DNA of 7,961 bases from L227-5C sp038209275 (lineage in GTDB: Bacteria; Chloroflexota; Chloroflexia; Chloroheliales; Chloroheliaceae), in the NCBI GenBank assembly GCA_038209275.1, contig JBBQXW010000335.1, positions 1 to 7,961 on the forward strand. The letters run 5' to 3'. Of the stretch, positions 1 to 5,149 are shown piece by piece (position 1 is the stretch's first letter; each line of letters begins with the position of its first letter). A program made the position numbers and the translations under genes. The notes beneath the pieces were generated by a model. That model saw only the letters and a list, made by a program, of their open reading frames with translations. It made no database searches and had not been told where the DNA came from.

Positions 1-71
1 ATCAGCCAAACACTGACCTGGCCTTTTCTTTAACTTATCTAATCAGGTAATGACGCTTTGCCCGCTAAGGC
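1..71 (-). pseudogene. Left-edge copy of the methyltransferase 3' end and terminator
   Basis: This stretch aligns without gaps to 2212-2282, the 3' end and terminator of the methyltransferase gene, with about 58 of 71 positions identical. Read on the minus strand it encodes ALAGKASLP followed by D and a TAG at 39-41, where the intact gene has ALAGKASLPEYTG. Within 48-71 the five differences (51, 54, 60, 66, 69) all fall on third codon positions, so the copies diverged while still coding. The right half of the terminator hairpin is kept (CTGACCtGGCCTTTTCTTT), but most of its left arm lies outside the window. It is either a decayed second methyltransferase tail or the tail of another gene sharing this end. 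Confidence 0.6.
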
Positions 72-98
72 GTTATCAAGAAATAACTTCAAGCGGTG

Positions 99-168
99 GT
101 AGGGGCGAATCGCATACGCCCTTGACGATTTGGGTAAATGTTCAAGGGCGTATGCGATTCGCCCCTAC
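99..168. repeat. Perfect 27-bp inverted repeat (MITE/REP-like palindrome)
   Basis: The arms 99-125 and 142-168 are exact reverse complements and begin GTAGGGGCGAATCGCATACG. The 16-nt spacer can itself fold through ATTT/AAAT. Palindromes starting GTAGGGGCG are, from memory, a common dispersed intergenic type in Chloroflexota and other environmental bacteria; no family name is claimed. It lies downstream of the ABC-F gene and could form a strong hairpin in its mRNA. No T-tract follows on the minus strand, so it is not a typical terminator. Fragments like its edge (CCCCTACGAA) recur at 211-220, with one change, and at 2149-2158. Confidence 0.85.
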
Positions 169-230
169 GAAAAAGGGAACTTAATTTTTAACGCTGCCTA
201 AAGCAAAGCACCCTTACGAATGGATAAGTA

Positions 231-1910
231 TTAGCTTTTAAGTTTGGGCATACTCAAAGTACCCAGGTCAACCTTCCCGGCGGTACGTTCATAAAAATCG
301 GTGAAATTGCCAGGGTATTCCTTGATTTGACCGTTTTCAATCGCTACAATTTTATCTACCACCTGGTCAAGGAAGTAACGGTCATGCGAAATTACCAAAA
401 TAGTACCCTCGAAATCCATTAGCGCGTCTTCCAGCACGATCATCGAAGGAATATCGAGGTTGTTGGTGGGTTCATCCAGTAGCAGGAAGTTGATACCCTT
501 CAGGCCCAAGCCGACCAGTTGCAGGCGGCTTTTCTGACCGCCGCTCAAATTGCCAATTGGGGTAAAACATTCGTCGTAATCGAGTAACATTCGACCCCGG
601 AGCAGGGCAACCGCTTTCTCATCAATCATAGGCTGAATCGAGCGGACGTAATCCACCGGGGTCTGGCGCAAATCGAGCGTTTCTTGTTCTTGCGAATAGT
701 AGCCCACTTTTACGCGCGCCCCCAGTTGAACTGTGCCAGTGGTCGGTTCTTCTTCGCCAAGAATCAATTTGAAAAGCGAAGTTTTACCACTGCCGTTTGG
801 CCCGGCCAAACCGATTCTTTCGCCATACTGAATTGTAAGGTCAAAAGGAGCATATAACTGGCGGGTGCCGTAGGTCATCGAAATATCTTTGAGCCGCAGG
901 GCTATTTTGCCACTGCGTTCCTCCTGCCCAAATTCTAGCTCAACCGTGTTTCGGTTGAGGATTGGCTTGGGCGTATTTTCCAGTTCGGCTTTGCGAACAT
1001 TGAGTTGGCGCTTTTTGCTCTGAGCGCGGCCTGCAAACTTCAGGTTCAAAGAAGCCCATAATTTCAATCGGCGGGCGGTTTTCTCCAACTCTTTTAGCTC
1101 ACGTTTTTGCATTTCATAAAGCTGGGCTTCTTTTTCCAGGCGGCGCTGTTTGGCCTCTCGAAAGCCGGAGTAATTACAGTGGTACTCGTAAATCTTGCCG
1201 TCTTCTAGCTCGAAAATATGGTTGATAAAACGATCCAGAAAATAGCGGTCGTGGGAAATGGTGGCTACCGCGCCATCATGGGCGATAATGTATTGTTCGA
1301 GCCAGTCTTTGGACTTAATATCGAGGTGGTTATCCGGCTCATCCAGTAACAGTAAATCCGGCTCTTTTACCAGTAATTGAGCCAGGCCGATCAGTTTCTT
1401 CTCACCACCGCTCAGTTTGGTGGCTGGTTGGCCGAGTTGTTCCTCCGAAAAGCCGATACCTTTGAGGACTGACTTAATTTTGGACTCGTAGTTGTAGCCC
1501 CCGGCCTGGTCGAACTGTTCCTGAGCTATGCCGTATTTGTCCAGTAGCTCCTGGAACAATTCGGGGTCGGAGGTAACATCGGGGTCGCCCATCTGGGCTT
1601 CCAGTTCCTGAAGTTGCTTATGGAGGCTGACAATTTGGGGGTCGGCGCGCATAACCATATCCAGCACCGTATCGTCCGGGTCAGCCTTTGGTTCTTGTTC
1701 TAAATAATCAATCGAAGTACCTCGTGGAATAACCACTGTCCCAGAGTCGGGCGGCTGCTTGCCCGCCAGAATTTTGAACAGAGTGGATTTTCCACTGCCA
1801 TTTTCACCAATCAAGGCAATTTTGTCGCCCTTTTTAATTTCAAAGTCCAGCTTATCAAAAATTAGATTGCCACCGAAATATTTGTTAACCTGCGTTGCAC
1901 GCACTAGCAT
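231..1910 (-). CDS. ABC-F family ATPase (ribosome-associated, no membrane domain)
   Basis: This 559-residue protein has two ABC ATPase domains and no transmembrane segment, which is the ABC-F layout. Members bind the ribosomal E site; they rescue stalled translation or protect against 50S-targeting antibiotics. Domain 1 has Walker A GENGSGKST (35-43), signature LSGGE (166-170), Walker B LLLLDEPDNHLD (186-197) and the SHD switch (219-221). Domain 2 has GPNGSGKTS (370-378), LSGGQ (455-459), LLLDEPTNNLD (476-486) and SHD (508-510). The charged linker at about 245-325, with AGRAQSKKRQL near 294-304, is the P-site tRNA interaction region. Residue 193 is Asp where the family normally has Thr (DEPTNHLD). 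The start is supported by GGAG six bases upstream, which overlaps the stop of a helicase remnant. Housekeeping and resistance ABC-Fs cannot be told apart from sequence alone; the methyltransferase nearby makes resistance plausible. Confidence 0.93.
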   Translation of the reverse strand: MLVRATQVNKYFGGNLIFDKLDFEIKKGDKIALIGENGSGKSTLFKILAGKQPPDSGTVVIPRGTSIDYLEQEPKADPDDTVLDMVMRADPQIVSLHKQLQELEAQMGDPDVTSDPELFQELLDKYGIAQEQFDQAGGYNYESKIKSVLKGIGFSEEQLGQPATKLSGGEKKLIGLAQLLVKEPDLLLLDEPDNHLDIKSKDWLEQYIIAHDGAVATISHDRYFLDRFINHIFELEDGKIYEYHCNYSGFREAKQRRLEKEAQLYEMQKRELKELEKTARRLKLWASLNLKFAGRAQSKKRQLNVRKAELENTPKPILNRNTVELEFGQEERSGKIALRLKDISMTYGTRQLYAPFDLTIQYGERIGLAGPNGSGKTSLFKLILGEEEPTTGTVQLGARVKVGYYSQEQETLDLRQTPVDYVRSIQPMIDEKAVALLRGRMLLDYDECFTPIGNLSGGQKSRLQLVGLGLKGINFLLLDEPTNNLDIPSMIVLEDALMDFEGTILVISHDRYFLDQVVDKIVAIENGQIKEYPGNFTDFYERTAGKVDLGTLSMPKLKS

Positions 1911-1913
1911 TGT

Positions 1914-2129
1914 TTACTCCATTAGTTGAATGTTATTAGTAATTCCTTCTTCAGAGTGTTGTGGCTGTGGCCCGTTCTTGACGGCCATTGCCCGCACTTT
2001 CTTAGCACCGACCAGCACCACCAGTTGTGTTGCTCTGGTCATGGCGGTGTAAATTAGCTTGCGTTCCAGCCTGTAAGGATTATCCGTTCTATAAGCTAAA
2101 AAAGCAATCTGTTTTCTAATTAGTTGGAG
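1914..2129 (-). pseudogene. 3' remnant of a SF1 helicase gene (RecD2/UvrD-like)
   Basis: An open minus-strand frame of 71 codons, with no credible start, runs from an in-frame TAG at 2130-2132 to the TAA at 1914-1916. It contains YRLERKLIYTAMTRATQLVV, then LVGAKKVRAMAV. YTAxTRA followed by VVLVG is helicase motif VI of the RecD2/UvrD group, which normally lies near the C-terminus of a protein of 700 residues or more. Only about the last 55-70 residues remain. The stop is 3 nt from the ABC-F start, and the ABC-F ribosome-binding site overlaps it, so the two genes were probably once in one operon. The break lies somewhere between 2081 and 2130. Confidence 0.75.
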
Positions 2130-2194
2130 CTAATAGTATGCAATTAGCCCCCTACGAATGGTGACAATCCTTCAAAACTTGCTATGAGAACTGA

Positions 2195-2245
2195 GGTAAA
2201 GAAAAGGCCCGGTCAGCCAAACACTGACCGGGCCTTTTCTTTACC
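2195..2245. terminator. Bidirectional intrinsic terminator, perfect 22-bp stem
   Basis: The arms 2195-2216 and 2224-2245 are exact reverse complements around the 7-nt loop CCAAACA. Each strand reads a GC-rich stem core (GGCCCGGTCAG/CTGACCGGGCC) followed by TTTTCTTT, so it should terminate in both directions. The methyltransferase stop codon (TAA, 2241-2243, minus strand) lies inside the stem. On the minus strand it ends the methyltransferase transcript and separates it from the helicase remnant and ABC-F gene, which would then need their own promoter. A second copy of its right half is at the window's left edge. Confidence 0.92.
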
Positions 2246-2927
2246 CCGTATATTCAGGTAAGGATGCTTTACCCGCCAAAGCAAAGCACTCTGGTTCTGG
2301 TTGTGCCAAACCGGGACAATTTGCCTCTGTGTAAAGAGCGTAAGGGTCGCGACCATAGGCCAGACGTTTAGCCCAGGTGGTTGGGTAGTCGCGCAGGATA
2401 CGAGCATCCAGCTTTTGCAATGGCTTCGCTTTGAAACCTTGCTCTAGCAGTGCCTTTTGCACTAACGCACCACCTTGCTCCAATGAATAGCCCTCCTTTT
2501 GCAAAGCGCTGCTATTTAGCCGAATTTCCAGTTTAGCCCCCGGTTGGGCCAGCTGTTGTAAGCCCGAAAGTAATTCCGAGCGGCTATCCAGCAGGCCAGT
2601 GAGCAAGCTACCCCAGGGAAAATTGATGGTAATAGCGCTTGCCTGCCCGTTTAACTCTGCCGGAAGTGCCTCGGCGTTGGCAATCAGGTAAAGAGCATTG
2701 GGCTGGGGCTTGCGCGATACCTCGCGCAGGTTTTCGCGGCAAGCGTCTATGCCAATCATAAAACGAGTCGGGCAAAGCCGGGTCATCTGCTGAACATATC
2801 GCCCATCCCCCGTGCCAATATCTACCAATATTTCACGATAATTTCGCAAACGGGCATACAGAGTAGCCCCATCCAGGTTGAAGGTATTCTTACCTTCAAC
2901 CTGTTCAAGATAATTATTATATTTCAT
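2241..2927 (-). CDS. 16S rRNA (adenine-1408-N1)-methyltransferase, NpmA/KamB family
   Basis: This is a Rossmann-fold SAM-dependent methyltransferase that closely follows NpmA and KamB, which methylate N1 of A1408 in the 30S decoding site and give broad aminoglycoside resistance. Numbered from the start chosen here: SAM motif VDIGTGDGR (35-43), GID (59-61) for the ribose, NAEALP (84-89), FPWGSLL (103-109) and TTWAKRLAYGR (183-193). W105 and W185 correspond to the two tryptophans that hold the flipped A1408 in NpmA (W107 and W197), so it should be active. It has 228 residues against about 215-220 in known members, because of a C-terminal extension of about 25 residues (ECFALAGKASLPEYTG at the end). 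The second ATG (2925-2927) is preferred because GGAG (2935-2938) lies 7 nt upstream of it; starting at 2933 would leave only 1 nt. It is divergent from the small basic gene. Confidence 0.9.
   Translation of the reverse strand: MKYNNYLEQVEGKNTFNLDGATLYARLRNYREILVDIGTGDGRYVQQMTRLCPTRFMIGIDACRENLREVSRKPQPNALYLIANAEALPAELNGQASAITINFPWGSLLTGLLDSRSELLSGLQQLAQPGAKLEIRLNSSALQKEGYSLEQGGALVQKALLEQGFKAKPLQKLDARILRDYPTTWAKRLAYGRDPYALYTEANCPGLAQPEPECFALAGKASLPEYTG
2874..2903. promoter_or_regulatory. Perfect 13-bp inverted repeat inside the methyltransferase 5' coding end
   Basis: CAGGTTGAAGGTA (2874-2886) and its exact reverse complement (2891-2903) flank the 4-nt loop TTCT. In the methyltransferase mRNA this folds into a stable hairpin over codons 9-18, beginning about 22 nt after the start codon. 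It could slow translation or mRNA entry into the ribosome, or be a DNA operator for a dimeric regulator. The structure is seen directly; the function is inferred. Confidence 0.6.
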
Positions 2928-2938
2928 GACCATACTCC

Positions 2939-2989
2939 GTTCTTTTTGTGGTTAGCCAGTAGTGCTAAAAAATGCCAAACAAAAAGAAC
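2939..2989. promoter_or_regulatory. 11-bp inverted repeat spanning the divergent promoter region
   Basis: GTTCTTTTTGT (2939-2949) and ACAAAAAGAAC (2979-2989) are exact reverse complements separated by 29 nt. They bracket the whole gap between the divergent methyltransferase and small basic genes. The left arm abuts the methyltransferase ribosome-binding site (2935-2938), and the right arm begins 5 nt after the small gene's start codon. A minus-strand TTGGCA (2978-2973) could be a -35 box, but no good -10 follows. Its position suggests an operator or leader hairpin shared by both genes; this is inference. Confidence 0.45.
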
Positions 2990-3166
2990 CGAGCAGGTGG
3001 CGCACGGGCGCGACAAAATCGGGTCGGCTTAAAGACCGCCCAACGTCAAGCGCCATCCAGGTCATCGGGGTCAGGTTTTAGGAGAAGAAAGAGACAACAA
3101 GAAATTCCGACTAATTTTAGCCAGCAGCAGGCGAAAAATTTGTCAGCAGAGGACTTTAAGAATTAA
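2972..3166 (+). CDS. Small, highly basic hypothetical protein
   Basis: This 64-residue protein has 16 Lys/Arg against three acidic residues. The basic residues are concentrated in residues 4-41 (for example RRRK at 37-40), followed by a more polar tail ending SAEDFKN. It has no membrane segment, cysteines or recognisable domain. The composition suggests RNA or DNA binding, perhaps at the ribosome, but no family is recognised. No convincing Shine-Dalgarno sequence precedes the ATG (the upstream bases are GCTAAAAA), so it may be weakly translated or leaderless. It is divergent from the methyltransferase with fewer than 50 nt between start codons, so the two control regions must overlap. Confidence 0.6.
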   Translation: MPNKKNRAGGARARQNRVGLKTAQRQAPSRSSGSGFRRRKRQQEIPTNFSQQQAKNLSAEDFKN

Positions 3167-3514
3167 CAGGGCGGACGGGCCAGATAGTTCTTCATTCCAA
3201 AACAATCTTTCTAGGGTTAGTTAATTTACGCTTACCCAGATATACTATAGCATACCTTTAACATGAAGACAAGAATTTTTGTTTAATAGAAGTGCCGATT
3301 TGAGCAGTATAGAGAAATCCGTTTTAAGCACAAAGGCTTTTGCATGGCGCGTTCCGTTTCAGAAGATGGATACTGCGTTAAATAAAATGAAATTAATGGG
3401 AAATATTTAAATCGCAATAAACTGGTGGCATAAGCTGTGCTTTTTATAACGTTGTAAAATACTAAAGAGTTCGGTTGCATAGAAGCGCCCGACATCACTA
3501 AGGAGATAAAACTG
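3167..3514. other. AT-rich non-coding gap upstream of the repeat gene
   Basis: About 350 bases without a credible gene. The short minus-strand frames here lack ribosome-binding sites and recognisable domains. Possible -10 elements for the downstream gene are TATACT at 3241-3246 and TAAAAT at 3455-3460, but neither has a good -35 at the right distance. The only strong signal is AGGAG at 3501-3505, the ribosome-binding site of the gene starting at 3515. No terminator is visible after the small basic gene. Confidence 0.5.
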
Positions 3515-3826
3515 ATGGAAGAGAACAACAAGGTAAAAGGTTATCCTCTGTTCGAGGGGATGGACAAGAATAGAGAATTGGTTGACGATGAGCATAGCAC
3601 CACTGGCGATGGGCATCCGGCCCGCACTGCTGGCAAGCGCGGTAGCACCACCGGCGACGGACATCCAGACCGCCGGGGCAGTACTACGGGCGATGGGCAT
3701 CCGAACCGCCGGGGCAGCACCACCGGCGACGGACATCCAGACCGCAATATGGCTACCAAAGACCAGGGCTTTGTCGAGAAAATCGTGGATACCCTGACGG
3801 GCGAAGACCACTCGAAGCAGGCGTAG
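3515..3826 (+). CDS. Repeat protein with four STTGDGHP units (possible kinase substrate or multi-core peptide precursor)
   Basis: This 103-residue soluble protein has a good ribosome-binding site (AGGAG, 9 nt before ATG). Residues 1-27 form a charged, leader-like head containing YPLFEGMD. Residues 28-79 carry four copies of STTGDGHPxR beginning at residues 28, 44, 56 and 68; the last three have a 12-residue period, and a six-residue insert (TAGKRG) follows the first. The C-terminus (about 82-103, QGFVEKIVDTLTGEDHSKQA) may be an amphipathic helix. I do not recognise the family. Units 2-4 place an RG or RRG just before ST, a basophilic kinase-type site, and a Ser/Thr kinase gene follows 137 nt downstream. 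Alternatively, a short leader followed by repeated Thr/Asp-rich cores is the shape of multi-core RiPP precursors, though no modification enzyme is visible here. Confidence 0.75.
   Translation: MEENNKVKGYPLFEGMDKNRELVDDEHSTTGDGHPARTAGKRGSTTGDGHPDRRGSTTGDGHPNRRGSTTGDGHPDRNMATKDQGFVEKIVDTLTGEDHSKQA
3596..3751 (+). repeat. Coding 36-bp tandem repeats (STTGDGHPxRRG units)
   Basis: Units start at 3596, 3644, 3680 and 3716; the last three have a 36-nt period and the first is followed by an 18-nt insert. Units 2 and 4 are identical over their first 30 nt. Unit 3 differs from them mostly at synonymous positions and resembles unit 1 (GGCGATGGGCATCCG in both). This alternation suggests growth by duplication, with selection on the peptide. 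The repeats are coding and in frame, with no spacers, so this is not a CRISPR array. Confidence 0.9.
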
Positions 3827-3895
3827 GTTCTGGCAAATCGGGAGACAAGCCCAGCCTTTAGCGAAATAGAGGCAAAATATTTAGGAATGTTAAGG

Positions 3896-3930
3896 CTGGT
3901 GGATGGTACAATCGTCCACCAGTTTTGGTT
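3896..3930 (+). terminator. Intrinsic terminator after the repeat gene, with overlapping antiterminator pairing
   Basis: Bases 3896-3907 pair with 3911-3922 (CTGGTGGAtggt/atcgTCCACCAG, 12 pairs including two G-U) around loop ACA. TTTTGGTTTG follows at 3923-3932. It lies 70 nt after the repeat gene's stop and 40 nt before the kinase start. An upstream segment CCAGCCTT (3851-3858) is the exact complement of AAGGCTGG (3892-3899), which overlaps the terminator's left arm, so the two pairings exclude each other as in an attenuator. The terminator is well supported; the switch is inference. Confidence 0.75.
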
Positions 3931-3962
3931 TGTAAATTGAATTTAAGTTAAGCGAAAAGGTC

Positions 3963-4913
3963 ATGCAAATAGATACCGAAGCAATAGAAACAGAAAATAC
4001 TAGAACGCAAACTACCCAAATAACTGACCCGGTGGCGGGCGAACGACGTGGTGAACTAACCTTCGCCGGACTAATCCAGGAGGGAATGTCGTCCAATCTT
4101 TACATGGTCTGGCATCATACTTACTGGTCGGCCATGGTCTGCAAAATGATGCGGGCCGAGGAACACAACGACAGACGCTGGCGCGAGTTGCTGCGGCGCG
4201 AAGGCGAAGTGCTGGAACTGGTGCGACATCCGGCGATTGTCCGAGTGTTTGAATTAAATATGAAAGTACCTTTGCCCTATTTGCTGCTCGATTATTTGCC
4301 CGGCGCAACCGTGAAGCAGGTGTTACGGCACAAAGGTTGTTTCAACATTCAGGATGCGTTGCGATTGACCATGTACGTTGGTAGTACACTGGCTTATGTG
4401 CATAGGCGCGGCTTTATTCACCGCGACGTAAAGCCCAGCAACGTAATGTTGCACGGGGGTTGGGTAAAATTGTTCGATTTTGGGGTGGCCTGGCCTATTT
4501 CGGATGAATTGCCGCCAGACAAGAGCGGTACGCCGCGCTATTTAGCGCCGGAACAGTGTCGCCAGCAGATTTTAACTCCGGCGGTGGATGTCTGGGCGTT
4601 GGGTCTTTTTCTGTTTGAGTTAATTACGGGCGAGTTACCTTTCCCGGAAGGAGATTACTATAACTATAATGCCGATTTGGAAGTACGCTACCCTCAGTTA
4701 GTAGAGCCACCCAAAACTTTTAAGCAAGTAAATCGGCGTGTTCCAGCAGGTTTACAGGCGGTGCTGGATTGTTGTCTTGCCGTAAATCCAACCGAGCGTT
4801 TCCAAAGCCTAGAAGAATTGTTAATCAAGCTTGACCCTTTCTGTAAAACTAAAATCTGGCCCGTGCCACCCGACAAAGATAAACCATTCGATTTAGCCCG
4901 CTTTTTATCTTAA
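3963..4913 (+). CDS. Cytoplasmic Hanks-type serine/threonine protein kinase
   Basis: This 316-residue protein consists of a single eukaryotic-type protein kinase domain and has no transmembrane or sensor domain. Visible motifs: a degenerate glycine loop (36-47, GLIQEGMSSNLY), catalytic Lys in VCK (K61), helix-C Glu (E80), HRDVKPSN (153-160, D155 catalytic), DFG (172-174, D172 binds Mg), GTPRYLAPEQ (189-198), DVWALG (209-214) and the late Arg (R279). All catalytic residues are present, so it should phosphorylate proteins. Only G36 and G41 remain of the GxGxxG loop. The roughly 30-residue N-terminal tail is rich in Thr and Glu and may be an autophosphorylation region. A weak AAAAGG lies 2 nt before the ATG; the next ATG (residue 42) would cut the glycine loop. 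It lies behind the terminator of the repeat gene with no obvious promoter of its own. Its substrate is unknown. Confidence 0.92.
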   Translation: MQIDTEAIETENTRTQTTQITDPVAGERRGELTFAGLIQEGMSSNLYMVWHHTYWSAMVCKMMRAEEHNDRRWRELLRREGEVLELVRHPAIVRVFELNMKVPLPYLLLDYLPGATVKQVLRHKGCFNIQDALRLTMYVGSTLAYVHRRGFIHRDVKPSNVMLHGGWVKLFDFGVAWPISDELPPDKSGTPRYLAPEQCRQQILTPAVDVWALGLFLFELITGELPFPEGDYYNYNADLEVRYPQLVEPPKTFKQVNRRVPAGLQAVLDCCLAVNPTERFQSLEELLIKLDPFCKTKIWPVPPDKDKPFDLARFLS

Positions 4914-4936
4914 GTACCATTAGGGGTGGTACTCTT
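4913..4936 (+). terminator. Weak hairpin at the end of the kinase gene
   Basis: AGTACCA (4913-4919) pairs with TGGTACT (4927-4933) around a 7-nt loop, starting within the stop codon. It is followed only by CTTAGTCT, so termination would be weak. A second hairpin with bulges follows at 4979-5009 (AAACCTGCTAAA pairing with TTTAGGGCAGGGTTT) and may add to it. Confidence 0.35.
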
Positions 4937-5074
4937 AGTCTATAGATAATTTAATGACCGTAATCTAAACTGTAATACAAACCTGCTAAAATAATTTAGG
5001 GCAGGGTTTAGTAATAAACTTTCGAGTTTGGGGCTATTCGCTGGTGGGACTCTCTAAAAAGGGGAAATGGGCCG

Positions 5075-5103
5075 TTAATTATTAGGGGATTACGGCATAG
5101 AAT
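5075..5103 (+). promoter_or_regulatory. Possible sigma-70 promoter for the 123-residue gene
   Basis: A good -10 (TAGAAT, 5098-5103) lies 17 nt after a poor -35 (TTAATT, 5075-5080), about 50 nt upstream of the start codon. The rest of the 4914-5149 gap holds the two hairpins noted after the kinase gene and a purine-rich run before the ribosome-binding site. Confidence 0.35.
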
Positions 5104-5149
5104 GACAATCAGTTGAGGTGGTAAAGGTAGTAAGGGTAAGGAGACAGGT

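Noticed and set aside
2213..2407. Short minus-strand frame at the end of the methyltransferase gene
   Set aside because: It lies out of frame inside the methyltransferase coding region and terminator; no start signal or domain.
2931..2933. First ATG as the methyltransferase start
   Set aside because: GGAG would be only 1 nt away; the second ATG at 2925-2927 has a normal 7-nt spacing. The difference is two residues.
3283..3531. 82-codon minus-strand frame in the AT-rich gap
   Set aside because: No ribosome-binding site or recognisable domain, and it overlaps the start of the well-supported repeat gene.
3596..3751. 36-bp repeats that could be taken for a CRISPR array
   Set aside because: The repeats are directly adjacent without spacers, in frame, and vary at synonymous sites inside a gene with a good ribosome-binding site.
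3407..3811. Minus-strand and alternative-frame open reading frames over the repeat gene
   Set aside because: They are antisense or shifted readings of the tandem repeats, lack ribosome-binding sites, and the codon pattern favours the plus-strand frame at 3515.
4979..5009. Bulged hairpin as a main terminator for the kinase
   Set aside because: The stem has bulges and only TTTA follows; kept as a possible minor contributor.
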